From: Arthrobacter subterraneus
GTDB taxonomy: Bacteria > Actinomycetota > Actinomycetes > Actinomycetales > Micrococcaceae
NCBI RefSeq assembly: GCF_900099735.1
Contig: NZ_FNDT01000001.1
Coordinates: forward strand, 186,001-250,000
Length of the DNA: 64,000 nt
Direction of reading: 5' to 3'
Position numbers and translations under genes: made by a program. The notes beneath the pieces are model-generated. The model saw only the letters and a list, made by a program, of their open reading frames with translations. It made no database searches and had not been told where the DNA came from. This document shows, piece by piece, positions 1 through 9,815 of the stretch; the first letter of the stretch is position 1, and every line of letters begins with the position of its first letter.

Positions 1-55
1 GGCTCGGGCCCTCATTCACCGCGGTGTGTCCGCTTCCGAATCGGGAACTTCCTGG

Positions 56-679
56 CTAGGCCCGCGGAGCTGACTCCCGCCAGCGGCGCAGGAGCCCTCC
101 CGGGATCTCCTCGGCGGTGAGCGCGAAGGACCGGTGGTCAGCCCACGAACCCGCGATATGAAGGTAGGCCCTGCGGATTCCCTCGTCCCGGAAACCGAGT
201 TTGCGCACCACCTGGAGGCTCGCTTCATTCTCCGGCCGGATATTGATCTCCATCCGGTGCAGGCCGAGCTCCCGGAAGCAGTAGTCCGTGGCGAGGGCGA
301 CCGCCGTGGGGGCGATTCCCCTGCCCGCGCGCTCCCTGTCCACCCAGTACCCCAGCGTCGCTGTCAGCGCTGAGCCCCAGATGATGCCCGAGACGGTGAG
401 CTGGCCGACCATGACCGGCCGCCTGGTCCTCTCCCGGCGCTCGGCGATCACGAACGGCAGCGCACTGCTGGAGCGGACCTGCGCGTTCAGCGCACGGACC
501 ATCTCGTTGTACGACGGCAGATAGCCCCCCGGCGCCGGATTCGACGCTTCCCACGGTGCCAGCCACTCGGCGTTGCGCTGGCGCAGTTCCATCCATTCCC
601 GCTTGTCGCGGTGACGGAGCGGACGAAGGAGGATGTTGCCGGCCTCAAGGGTGACCGGCCAGGCGAACCGGCCCCACAT
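56..679 (-). CDS. GNAT-family (RimJ-like) N-acetyltransferase
   Basis: Probable acetyl-CoA-dependent N-acetyltransferase of the RimJ/RimL type, which acetylates protein N-termini or small amines in the cytoplasm. The 207-residue product opens with a LRPLRHRDKREW segment typical of the fold's first strand. It has the ERAGRGIAPTAVALA acetyl-CoA pyrophosphate-binding loop (R/QxxGxA-like) in the middle and the RPENEASLQVVRKLGFRDEG motif near the end. I chose the ATG at 679 because the family similarity begins there; a longer GTG start at 724 would overlap the end of galU by 37 bp. No strong ribosome-binding site is visible for either. It lies just downstream of galU on the same strand and overlaps its stop region closely, so it is probably cotranscribed. 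The actual substrate cannot be read from the sequence. Confidence 0.85.
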   Translation of the reverse strand: MWGRFAWPVTLEAGNILLRPLRHRDKREWMELRQRNAEWLAPWEASNPAPGGYLPSYNEMVRALNAQVRSSSALPFVIAERRERTRRPVMVGQLTVSGIIWGSALTATLGYWVDRERAGRGIAPTAVALATDYCFRELGLHRMEINIRPENEASLQVVRKLGFRDEGIRRAYLHIAGSWADHRSFALTAEEIPGGLLRRWRESAPRA

Positions 680-687
680 GTCGGTGT

Positions 688-1590
688 TTAGCCGTCGAGG
701 GAGGCGGTGAACTCCTGCAGCCACTTGCGCAGGTCGGGTCCGAGGTCGTCACGCTCCGAAGACAGCGTGACCACAGCCTTCAGGTAGCTCAGCTTGTCCC
801 CGGTGTCATAGCGACGGCCGCGGAAGACCACACCGTACACGCCGGAGCCCTCGCCCTCTGCAGCGGCAAGGGTCTGCAGGGCATCGGTCAGCTGGATCTC
901 GCCGCCGCGTCCCGGACCTGTTTCCTCCAGGACGTCGAAGACCCGCGGGTGAAGTACGTAACGGCCGATGAGCGCCAGGTTGGAGGGCGCCTCGTCTGCG
1001 GCAGGCTTCTCCACCAGCTCGTTGACGCGCACATAGTCCTCGCCGTCGATCGGGGAGATGTCTGCACAGCCGTAGGAGCTGATCTGGTCCGGGTCCACCT
1101 CGATCAGGGCGATCACGGACCCGCCGGTCTTCGCCTGGACGTCGATCATGGTTTCGAGCAGCACATCGCGCTCATCGATCAGGTCATCACCGAGCAGGAC
1201 GGCAAAGGGCTCTGCTCCGACGTGGAGGCGCGCACGCAGCACTGCGTGCCCGAGGCCCTTGGGATCACCCTGGCGCAGGTAGTGGATGTCGCCGAGCTCC
1301 GAGGCGCGGCGGACGGAGGCCAGCTTCTCGAGATCGCCCTTCGCTTCCAGGGTCTGCTCGATGAACGGCACCCGGTCGAAGTGATCCTCAAGCGACCTCT
1401 TGTTGCGCCCGGTGATCATGAGGATGTTGTCGATGCCTGCACCCACAGCTTCCTCGACCACGTACTGGATGGCAGGCCGGTCCACGACCGGCAGCATTTC
1501 CTTGGGCATTGCCTTGGTGGCCGGCAGGAACCTTGTACCCAGGCCCGCAGCGGGAATGACGGCCTTGTTCACTCTTGGTCGCTCAGTCAT
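688..1590 (-). CDS. galU: UTP--glucose-1-phosphate uridylyltransferase
   Basis: Makes UDP-glucose from UTP and glucose-1-phosphate, the donor for cell-wall glycans and other glycosylations. The 300-residue protein starts at the ATG at 1590 (MTERPRVNKAVIP) and shows the nucleotidyltransferase signature AAGLGTRFLPATKAMPKEML near its N-terminus. Next come VDRPAIQYVVEEA and the sugar-nucleotide site motifs LLGDDLID, ELVEKP and a C-terminal RRYDTGDKLSYLKA block. The length is normal for bacterial GalU. The open frame runs further upstream to 2040, but that extension is antisense to the divergent cyclo-ligase gene and is not part of GalU. Divergent from the folate gene at 1663, with 72 bp between the starts. 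Confidence 0.97.
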   Translation of the reverse strand: MTERPRVNKAVIPAAGLGTRFLPATKAMPKEMLPVVDRPAIQYVVEEAVGAGIDNILMITGRNKRSLEDHFDRVPFIEQTLEAKGDLEKLASVRRASELGDIHYLRQGDPKGLGHAVLRARLHVGAEPFAVLLGDDLIDERDVLLETMIDVQAKTGGSVIALIEVDPDQISSYGCADISPIDGEDYVRVNELVEKPAADEAPSNLALIGRYVLHPRVFDVLEETGPGRGGEIQLTDALQTLAAAEGEGSGVYGVVFRGRRYDTGDKLSYLKAVVTLSSERDDLGPDLRKWLQEFTASLDG

Positions 1591-1662
1591 GCCACCACAG
1601 TACAGAATTGGCCGCCAATCCGGCGCACGTGCTACGCCGGGCACTAGCGGTACAGTGCCACC

Positions 1663-2295
1663 ATGGACTCCCCCGCACCCCTGCCGAGCCCCGTATCCAC
1701 CCCCACGTCCCGCAAGGAGGAACTGCGGCAGACGCTCCGGGAGCGGCGTCGCCGGCTTTCGGGGCAGGAGCAGCATACCGCCGCAGCCGCCCTCGCGAAC
1801 CAGGTGCTCCGATGGTTGCAGGCCGCTCCGGACACGGGCTGTATCGCCGCCTACCTTTCGGTGCCGCCTGAGCCCGGCACCGGTGAACTGCTGCCTGCCC
1901 TGACCGCGGCGGGCTACGACGTCGTGGTACCGGTGTGTGAAGCGCAGTACCAAATGAGCTGGGTGAGCTGGAAGCCGGGCGTTGAGCTCGCCAAAAGCCC
2001 GCGGGCACCCCTGTGGGAGCCGGTTGGGGAACGTCGGCATTTCACCGCCGTGATGCCGTTCCGGCTGGTGCTGGTGCCGGGGCTCGGCATGGATGTACGG
2101 GGAAACAGGATCGGCCAGGGCGGCGGCTACTACGACCGCTTCCTCGCGCAGCTGCGCCTTGAGCAGCCCGACGCCGACAGGCTGGGCTACGTGTACGACG
2201 AGGAACTACTCGCTCCCGGCATCATCGAAACCACACCGCTCGACATGCCACTGAACGGCGTCTTCACCCCGTCCGGCCTTCACAGCGTGGGATGA
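1663..2295 (+). CDS. 5-formyltetrahydrofolate cyclo-ligase
   Basis: ATP-dependent enzyme (5-FCL, also called MTHFS) that turns 5-formyl-THF into 5,10-methenyl-THF and so returns it to the one-carbon pool. The 210-residue protein has the N-terminal basic helix KEELRQTLRERRRRLSG, a central VVVPVCE strand, and the family signature DVRGNRIGQGGGYYDRFL that binds ATP and folate. The length is normal. In mycobacteria and Micrococcaceae this gene sits next to galU and an FmdB-type zinc-ribbon gene, and the same order is kept here, which supports the call. The start is the first in-frame ATG after the divergent intergenic region. Confidence 0.95.
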   Translation: MDSPAPLPSPVSTPTSRKEELRQTLRERRRRLSGQEQHTAAAALANQVLRWLQAAPDTGCIAAYLSVPPEPGTGELLPALTAAGYDVVVPVCEAQYQMSWVSWKPGVELAKSPRAPLWEPVGERRHFTAVMPFRLVLVPGLGMDVRGNRIGQGGGYYDRFLAQLRLEQPDADRLGYVYDEELLAPGIIETTPLDMPLNGVFTPSGLHSVG

Positions 2296-2338
2296 GGGTC
2301 GTTTCCGCGCCAGCTCCGCACCAGCGAAGGAAGCAGTG

Positions 2339-2344
2339 TAGAAT
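2339..2344 (+). promoter_or_regulatory. Candidate -10 box of the zinc-ribbon gene
   Basis: TAGAAT lies immediately 5' of, and overlaps by one base with, the CIRCE-like palindrome at 2344. No good -35 is visible 17 bp upstream. A transcript starting about 7 bp downstream would begin inside the palindrome, which fits repression by HrcA. Confidence 0.45.
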
Positions 2345-2370
2345 TGGCACTCGGAAGGGTGGAGTGCCAA
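2344..2370 (+). promoter_or_regulatory. CIRCE-like HrcA operator
   Basis: A perfect inverted repeat, TTGGCACTC, nine bases, then GAGTGCCAA. The CIRCE consensus is TTAGCACTC-N9-GAGTGCTAA, so each arm differs by one compensating base and the spacer length is exact. It lies 63 bp upstream of the zinc-ribbon start at 2433. Control by HrcA is inferred from the match; hrcA itself is not in the window. Confidence 0.85.
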
Positions 2371-2432
2371 GGTTCTGCAGACACTCGGCAACGGACCCGT
2401 CCACGAACAGCGCTTCTCCAGGAGGATTGTCG

Positions 2433-2744
2433 ATGCCTACATATGCTTACGCTTGCAGGGACTGCGGCCACGCCTTCGATGTCCAGCAATCATTTTCAGA
2501 TGACTCCCTGACGGTCTGCCCCGAGTGCGAGGGCCTGCTGCGCAAGAAGTTCAATAGCGTAGGCGTGGTCTTCAAGGGTTCCGGCTTCTACCGGACAGAC
2601 TCACGCTCCTCGTCCTCGTCAGTTGAACCCGGCACTGCTTCCAAGTCGGCCCCGGCAGCCACGGGCTCAGAGAGCAATGCAGCGACCTCCTCGACGTCCT
2701 CCTCCGGAGCATCCGGGAAGGCCGCGGCCGCCACGTCTGTCTGA
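2433..2744 (+). CDS. FmdB/Ruc-like zinc-ribbon protein with disordered tail, probably heat-shock regulated
   Basis: Small 103-residue protein with an N-terminal zinc ribbon (MPTYAYACRDCGHAFDV, then VCPECEG), giving the CxxC...CxxC metal site of the FmdB regulatory-protein family. The second half is low-complexity Ser/Ala/Thr/Gly and probably disordered. This layout matches the mycobacterial Rv0991c (Ruc), a redox-regulated chaperone cofactor whose zinc cysteines act as a switch and whose gene also lies beside galU and the folate cyclo-ligase. I chose the ATG at 2433 because a clear GGAGG stands seven bases upstream; a longer frame from 2292 has no such site. The CIRCE-like operator just upstream adds independent support for a stress-response role. 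The chaperone function is transferred by analogy, not shown here. Confidence 0.85.
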   Translation: MPTYAYACRDCGHAFDVQQSFSDDSLTVCPECEGLLRKKFNSVGVVFKGSGFYRTDSRSSSSSVEPGTASKSAPAATGSESNAATSSTSSSGASGKAAAATSV

Positions 2745-2833
2745 CGCCGCCAGGCCTGCCTGACTCGGGGCGGGTTGTCCACATACGGCGGATTCCCACG
2801 CCGCTGAGATCGCAGTGATCCTAGCGTTGAGGC

Positions 2834-3511
2834 ATGCCTGAACCAGCAAACACCCGCGCCCGTTTGCAGAGTCGCCTCCACGCCTTTCTATTCCGCAAAC
2901 GCCGTCTTCTGGCGGCCGCCTTCCTGTGCGCAGCCGCCGGATTCGCCGTCGAAGCGCTGCTGCCCCCTGAACCCGAGACCGTGCAGGTGGTCGCCGCGTC
3001 ATCGGACCTTCCGGTCGGCACGGTGCTGGCACCGGAGCAACTCGCCATGGTGGAGTTGCCCGGTGCTGCCGTACCGGAACACTCCTTTGGCTCGTTCGAA
3101 CTGGTGGCAGGGCAGCAGCTCGCCACCCCCGTCTACGCCGGTGATGTGCTCGCCGAGAACTTCCTGGTGGGGGCCGGACTCCTTGCCGGCAGTCCGGAGG
3201 GCACTGTCGCTGTGCCGCTGCGTCCTGCTGACGCCTCCACCGTGCAGCTTCTCTCCGCAGGGCAGCGTATCGATGTGGTGCTCAGCACGGGTAACGGGTT
3301 TGAAGTATCGGCGAAGAACACGGTTCTCGCCCGAGGGCTGCCGGTGCTGTGGACGTCAGAGGAATCGGGCACGGGACCGTTCAGCGCGCCGCAGGGTGCC
3401 GAAGACGGCCTGGTAGTGGTTGCGGCCGCTCCGGATGAAGCCGCTGCTCTGGCGGGAGCCTCAAGCAGCGGTCAGGTCCACCTCGTTCTGACTGCCGCAT
3501 CCGCGGACTAG
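2834..3511 (+). CDS. SAF-domain protein, CpaB/RcpC-like
   Basis: 225-residue protein with a basic cytoplasmic start (RKRRLLAAAFLCAAAGFAVE), one membrane segment at about residues 18-38, and an exported SAF domain (VQVVAASSDLPVGTVLAPEQ, ending in GDVLAENFLV). This is the architecture of CpaB/RcpC proteins, which help assemble Flp/tad pili, but no other pilus gene is present in the window. In relatives this gene is part of the conserved galU-folate-FmdB neighbourhood, so its job may be unrelated to pili. Convergent with the large helicase gene; the 47 bp between them holds nothing recognisable. Confidence 0.75.
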   Translation: MPEPANTRARLQSRLHAFLFRKRRLLAAAFLCAAAGFAVEALLPPEPETVQVVAASSDLPVGTVLAPEQLAMVELPGAAVPEHSFGSFELVAGQQLATPVYAGDVLAENFLVGAGLLAGSPEGTVAVPLRPADASTVQLLSAGQRIDVVLSTGNGFEVSAKNTVLARGLPVLWTSEESGTGPFSAPQGAEDGLVVVAAAPDEAAALAGASSSGQVHLVLTAASAD

Positions 3512-3558
3512 CGTTCGGTGGCGCTGGCGCCCCTTGGTCATAGAACGCACCTCGCGTG

Positions 3559-6500
3559 CTAGCTCCAGTGCGGCGGCTTCTGCTCCTTCAGCCACTCATC
3601 GTGGTTGCCGTCTTCTTCATTCCAGGAGCGCGGGTCATCCTCGGCGGCGCGCTGCGGAATCACGTCACCATGGGGTGCGGTACTGGTGGTTTCGGCGGAA
3701 CTTGGCTGCGCCGCCGCAGGCTCGGCCGGCGTGTCCTCCGCCGCGCTGTCTCCCGTGGGTCTTCCTTCGGATTCTCCGCTGTTCCCGGTTCCGGGTTCCA
3801 TGGTTGCCCCGCTTCCTTCCCGTGGCCCCTGCGCGCCGCTGCGCGCAGTCTCCCGGCCGTTGTGCTCCAGGCCAAGATACCCCGAAATCAGTTCGGCGCA
3901 GCCCTCCGGATCGGTAAACACCTCGATGGTCCACAGCGGCATATAACGCCAGCCCATGCGTTCGAGCAGTTGGGGGCGCAGCCTGCTGCGCTCGCGCACG
4001 CTCATGCTCCGGTAGCGGTCGGAACCGTCGGACTCGATGGCTACGGGAGGAATGAACAGCTCAGGTTCGTCGTCGGTGGCAGGCACGCCTGTCCCGGCCC
4101 CCGCCACGATGTCCAGTACGCCGTCGTAGTTGCTGCGGACAGCCGCTCCCCGGTAGCGCAGCCGCTCCACCAGATCCGCGACCAGCGGATCCTGGTTGGC
4201 GGCATCACCATCGGCGGACGAGGCCTGCGCTGCGTCCCCGGAAAGTTCCATGCGCAGGAGTTCGTAGAAGTCCAGTGCGCCGTGTCCCAGCCGTTCCGGA
4301 TCCAGATCACCGGGCTGGAAACAGGTCAGTACGTGAAGGCGGTACCGGGCGCGGGTCATGGCCGTGACAAACTTCCCGCGGCCGTCCGGAGCCGAGAGCG
4401 GCCCGAAGTTGTGCAGCGCACGTCCGTGCGGCGTCCGTCCGAATCCCAGCGAGAAAATCACGGCGTCGCGGGTAAGCCCTGCAGCGCGGTCCACCGGGAC
4501 CACCCGGAAGGACTCGTTGCCGGGTTTGAAGAAATCCGCCGCCCACGGAGCGTCGGCCATGAAGAGCCGTACAGCTTCACCCACGCGCTGGGCATGGCGG
4601 GCGCTCGCGGTGACAACGGCCAGCGAGTAACTCGGCCGGTGCCGGATGTGTTCGAAGACGAGGTCCACAACGCGGGTTACCTCCGCGGCCACGCTCTCGA
4701 CGCCGTCGTGATCCGAGCTCGGCATGCCGGTTCCGTCCGGCAGGTACTCAACCCTGAAGGGGCGCTCCAGCCCGGTGATCTCAGAACCGGAAGGCAACCG
4801 TGTCAGCTCGCCGTCATAGAAACGTTCGCTGAGGAAGTCCGACAGATCCTTGTCCACCCCGCGGTAGACATCCCGCAGGGCCAGTGAAGGCAGTACCGCG
4901 GCGAGCGCCCGGTAGGCGCTCGGAAGGTGCTCGGGCGCATTGCGGCGCTCGTCCCCCACCGACACGGTGAAGCTGCGCGGGCCGCCGAGCCGGTCATCGC
5001 CGAACGCGATGACCTGCCGTGAACGTGCCAGCGCCGGCACCACCGACTGCAGGGAAATCGATTCTGCATCCAGCACAATCACGGCGTCGAACGTCTTGTC
5101 CTGCGGCAGGACCAGCGGAAGGACGAGTGGGCTTGCAGCCCAGACCGGCATGAGCGCGGTCACCAGTTCATCGGCCTGTGCGCTCAGCGCTTCAAGGCCC
5201 GGTTCGCCTTCCTTCAGCAGGCCGCGCAGCTGTTCCGCTTCGGCCGGCATCGTCTCGAGCGCAGCCCGCCACCGCTCGGCCAACGCCCAGCGGATGCGGC
5301 CGGCGCCCGAGGCCACATGTGCGTTGTCAGCCAGCCGGTACTCCGCCTCCAGCGTGCGCAGGCTCGCGCCGTCGGACATGGCAAGGTAATCGTCCCCGCT
5401 GATCATGGCCTCCAGCGCGGACTGCCACCAGGCCAGTTCGAGCTCTCCTCCGACCTGGCGGGCGCCCACTTCGCGCTCCGCGAGATCATCGAGCAGTTCG
5501 CCCAGACCGTTCTCGCGCATCTCGTCGAGCAGCAGGGTGCGTTCCGGGAGGGTTGCAAGGCTTTGCTTGTCGCGGGCGAGTTCAGCGAGCCGGTCGGCAA
5601 GCTCATCCAGCGGCATCGCGGCAAGCTTCGGCTTCTCCGGCGTTCCGGCCAGGATGGAGGTGAGCTCGGCCAGGCGGGAGTCGATTGTCCGATAGAAACT
5701 GTTGATCTCCGCCAGGCCCGTCGGCACCGAGGGGTGCCGCTCGGTGGTGGCGTACTTCGTCCAGAGGGCGCGCTGTTCCTGTACCTCGACGAGGGACTGG
5801 TGCAGGTCCGAGATATGGACGCCGGGCCGCACATACTCCTTGGCAACCCTGCGCAGCCGCGACCGGGTCATCGAGCTCATTTCGATGGTCCGCTCCCTGC
5901 GCCAGGAGGAAGAGGCCGTCGCCGAGATCAGGTCGGTCACAGGCCGGTCGAAGATATCCGGGGTGAACTTGTCGAGGCTGGCCCGCACAGCGACCAGCAG
6001 ATCGAGCTGGCCGCCCCACTCCTCGAACGTGGTTCCAAGCTCGATGTGCGAGTGGTCCGCAACCGCACGGACCTTTTCCTGCAGCAGCGGGATGTCCCGC
6101 GCGAGGTCCACTGCCAGAGTGTGCGCCTGTTCGGTTTCCTTGCGGTTGCGGAGCTTCGCACCGAACCAGGGGCTCTGGGTCGCTTCCCTGCTGAACCCGC
6201 CCAGCTCGGCGGCGCGCCGGAGCCTCGCGGTAAGCTCCGTCCGGTTCGGAATGCTGTCCATGACGCTGCGCTTGAGCCGGACGGTTGTAGCGGGGGCCGG
6301 ATTGAGCGAGGTCAGCTCGGCAAGGGACTGCATGGCCTGGTAGGGCGAGCACCCCCAGCGTGAGCGCACGTTGTGCAGCGACCGCACGTGGTCCAGCAGC
6401 TTGTGCCGGTGGGAAACGAGCGTCTCATGAAGCGAGGTCAGCTTGGGCTGCACAGCCTTCTCGTTGCGGACGATTGCACGAACCAGCTGGTCCTTCAGCT

Positions 6501-7602
6501 GGGCCGGGTTGCTGTTCGCATTGAGCTGCAGTACCAGTGAGCCGAGATTGAGCGCGTCCAGTTCCTGCACGAACTGGTTCAGGGTTCCCCGGCGCTCGGC
6601 AACCACCAGGACGCTCTTGCCCTGCTCGGCGAGCGCTGCCGCGGCGTTCAGGGCTGTCTGGGTCTGGCCGGTCCCGGGAGGGGCGGACACCACCACGGAA
6701 CCGCCGGCAGCCACGGCGTCGAGCACCTTCTGCTGCCGGGGATCAGCGTCGAGAATGAGGAATTCCGTGGAGGGGTCCCGGTCATCGAGCGGGGTGTCCC
6801 GCGACGGCGCTTCTGCGCCCGACGGAGAGTCGATACCTTCACGGGCGGCGTCCATCAGGGCAGCGAGCAGTGGGTGTTCCGGCCGGACCGCCGAGTCCGC
6901 GCCGACGTCGGCGAGGTCCGCGAAGGTGGACACGAGGATGTGGTGTTCAACCGTCATGCCGCGGACGTTGTCGGTCAGGGCGCGGAGGCGGTCCAGCACC
7001 GGGTGTGGATCGAAGCGGGCGGTGCTGTAGGCGAGGCGGGCAACGGCCTCGGGATCGAAATCAATGCCGTGGTCCTTGTGCAGGGTGCGGACCAGCGCAG
7101 GGTTGAGCCGTGCCTTGTCTGTGAGCTGGAGTTCGTAGTCGTCCTGCGACCCGTGCACCGTCAGGGCAACGGAAGTGAGCAGTACCGGCGCGGTCAGCGA
7201 GTCCGTCCGGCCGGCGTCGTCCATGGTGCGCCAGGACGCGGTGCCGGCAGCGAGATAGCCGACGTCGATCCCGCGTTCTGTGGCGAGTTCATAGACCTTT
7301 GCACGGAGCAGCCGCGCGGCCTTCATGGCAGCCGAGTACTGGTCAGGGTCGCGCAGCAGGGTGGACAGGCGCGTTCGCCGGCCTGCCAGAAGCTGCGCCA
7401 GACCGGACGGATGGGCGTGCGTAAGGTCGATGCTGTTGGAGCGCGACGGCGTGAAGTGCAGGAGCGTATCGGTTCCCGCATGCGGGCCAAGCCTGCGCAG
7501 CCACGGGATCAGGAAATCCTCAGCGGAGTCCCCGGCGTCCGGCACTGGCACGGTTGTCCTCTTCCCTACGGCCTCGCGGCCTGATCTTGACCAGATAGGC
7601 AT
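3559..7602 (-). CDS. DUF4011 helicase-like / Vsr-type nuclease fusion with degenerate ATPase motifs
   Basis: A 1347-residue multidomain protein. The first ~230 residues match the DUF4011 pattern (FLIPWLRRLGPHAGTDTLLHF; ERGIDVGYLAAG). A superfamily-1 helicase-like region follows, then a C-terminal endonuclease-like domain of the Vsr/REase-MTES type (VLDIVAG, then AIESDGSDRYRSM and RLRPQLLERMGWRY). After that comes a ~100-residue acidic, Gly/Ser/Pro-rich tail. The motor motifs are altered: motif I is GTGQTQT (Gln, not Lys, near residue 312), motif II reads LDAES rather than DEAS, motif III is GDDRL without the usual Gln. Motif VI, MTRARYRLHV, looks intact. DUF4011-helicase-Vsr proteins are known in antiphage defence; whether this variant acts there or as housekeeping is open. 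The gene stands alone between convergent and same-strand core genes. Confidence 0.8.
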   Translation of the reverse strand: MPIWSRSGREAVGKRTTVPVPDAGDSAEDFLIPWLRRLGPHAGTDTLLHFTPSRSNSIDLTHAHPSGLAQLLAGRRTRLSTLLRDPDQYSAAMKAARLLRAKVYELATERGIDVGYLAAGTASWRTMDDAGRTDSLTAPVLLTSVALTVHGSQDDYELQLTDKARLNPALVRTLHKDHGIDFDPEAVARLAYSTARFDPHPVLDRLRALTDNVRGMTVEHHILVSTFADLADVGADSAVRPEHPLLAALMDAAREGIDSPSGAEAPSRDTPLDDRDPSTEFLILDADPRQQKVLDAVAAGGSVVVSAPPGTGQTQTALNAAAALAEQGKSVLVVAERRGTLNQFVQELDALNLGSLVLQLNANSNPAQLKDQLVRAIVRNEKAVQPKLTSLHETLVSHRHKLLDHVRSLHNVRSRWGCSPYQAMQSLAELTSLNPAPATTVRLKRSVMDSIPNRTELTARLRRAAELGGFSREATQSPWFGAKLRNRKETEQAHTLAVDLARDIPLLQEKVRAVADHSHIELGTTFEEWGGQLDLLVAVRASLDKFTPDIFDRPVTDLISATASSSWRRERTIEMSSMTRSRLRRVAKEYVRPGVHISDLHQSLVEVQEQRALWTKYATTERHPSVPTGLAEINSFYRTIDSRLAELTSILAGTPEKPKLAAMPLDELADRLAELARDKQSLATLPERTLLLDEMRENGLGELLDDLAEREVGARQVGGELELAWWQSALEAMISGDDYLAMSDGASLRTLEAEYRLADNAHVASGAGRIRWALAERWRAALETMPAEAEQLRGLLKEGEPGLEALSAQADELVTALMPVWAASPLVLPLVLPQDKTFDAVIVLDAESISLQSVVPALARSRQVIAFGDDRLGGPRSFTVSVGDERRNAPEHLPSAYRALAAVLPSLALRDVYRGVDKDLSDFLSERFYDGELTRLPSGSEITGLERPFRVEYLPDGTGMPSSDHDGVESVAAEVTRVVDLVFEHIRHRPSYSLAVVTASARHAQRVGEAVRLFMADAPWAADFFKPGNESFRVVPVDRAAGLTRDAVIFSLGFGRTPHGRALHNFGPLSAPDGRGKFVTAMTRARYRLHVLTCFQPGDLDPERLGHGALDFYELLRMELSGDAAQASSADGDAANQDPLVADLVERLRYRGAAVRSNYDGVLDIVAGAGTGVPATDDEPELFIPPVAIESDGSDRYRSMSVRERSRLRPQLLERMGWRYMPLWTIEVFTDPEGCAELISGYLGLEHNGRETARSGAQGPREGSGATMEPGTGNSGESEGRPTGDSAAEDTPAEPAAAQPSSAETTSTAPHGDVIPQRAAEDDPRSWNEEDGNHDEWLKEQKPPHWS

Positions 7603-7717
7603 GTCTTACAAGCTAGCCGACGCTGCCCGCCACCGGCTGCAAGCAACGCGGGCCGGTGCCGAATTTCGCGGCGGCTGACCCGGCTTCCTTTTGCCGGTAC
7701 TCACCCCGGGAGCGGTA

Positions 7718-9304
<1,587 letters not shown>

Positions 9305-9350
9305 GCGTCAACAATAGTGGCAGGGCGGCAGGGGCTGCACATTTGTGGAG

Positions 9351-9815
9351 TCAGTACCTTGTCTTTGCGTCGGGGTGGGCAGCCAGTTCCTCTTCAACCT
9401 GCCGGTGGATGCGCTTCTCCACGGTGAAGGAGAGGAGCGGGACAACGCCGCCCAGCGCGATGACCACGAATTTGGAGAACGGCCAGCGCATGAACTGCCA
9501 GAGCCGGAAGTCCGCGATCAGGTACACCACATAGAGCCAACCGTGGACGATCAGAACCGCTGTGGACAGGTTGAATCCCCCGGCGGCGTCCGCCTGGGCT
9601 TCCTGGACGAGTCCCAGCGCACCCGCAGACCCTCCCGCGATGATCTCCGCACCGAACCCGTACTTCGCCACCATTTCGACGACGACGAGCAGCAGCATCA
9701 CGCCGGTTGCGTAGGCGAGCACCTTGTAGAAGCTGAGCGCCGAACGGATCTGGGCATGTGTTCCGCCGTAGCGGCGCTTTCCGGCCGGGCTCTTGGCGGG
9801 GGCTGGTTCGGTCAC
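9351..9815 (-). CDS. DUF3817 integral membrane protein
   Basis: 154-residue protein with about three predicted membrane segments (VLAYATGVMLLLVVVEMVA; STAVLIVHGWLYVVYLIADF; FVVIALGGVVPLLSFTVEK) and charged ends. The pattern, including the RSALSFYKVLAYATG start of the domain and the loop WQFMRWP, fits the DUF3817 family, common beside guaA and SURF1 in actinobacteria. The GTG start overlaps the SURF1 stop in a GTGA, so translation is probably coupled. Function is unknown; the neighbour suggests a link to the respiratory chain or haem handling, which is only inference. Confidence 0.85.
   Translation of the reverse strand: MTEPAPAKSPAGKRRYGGTHAQIRSALSFYKVLAYATGVMLLLVVVEMVAKYGFGAEIIAGGSAGALGLVQEAQADAAGGFNLSTAVLIVHGWLYVVYLIADFRLWQFMRWPFSKFVVIALGGVVPLLSFTVEKRIHRQVEEELAAHPDAKTRY

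Noticed and set aside
1-55. Possible end of another gene at the window edge
   Set aside because: Too short to identify; only shadow frames cross it.
688-2040. A 450-residue extended GalU
   Set aside because: The extra 150 residues are antisense to the folate cyclo-ligase; the family start is the ATG at 1590.
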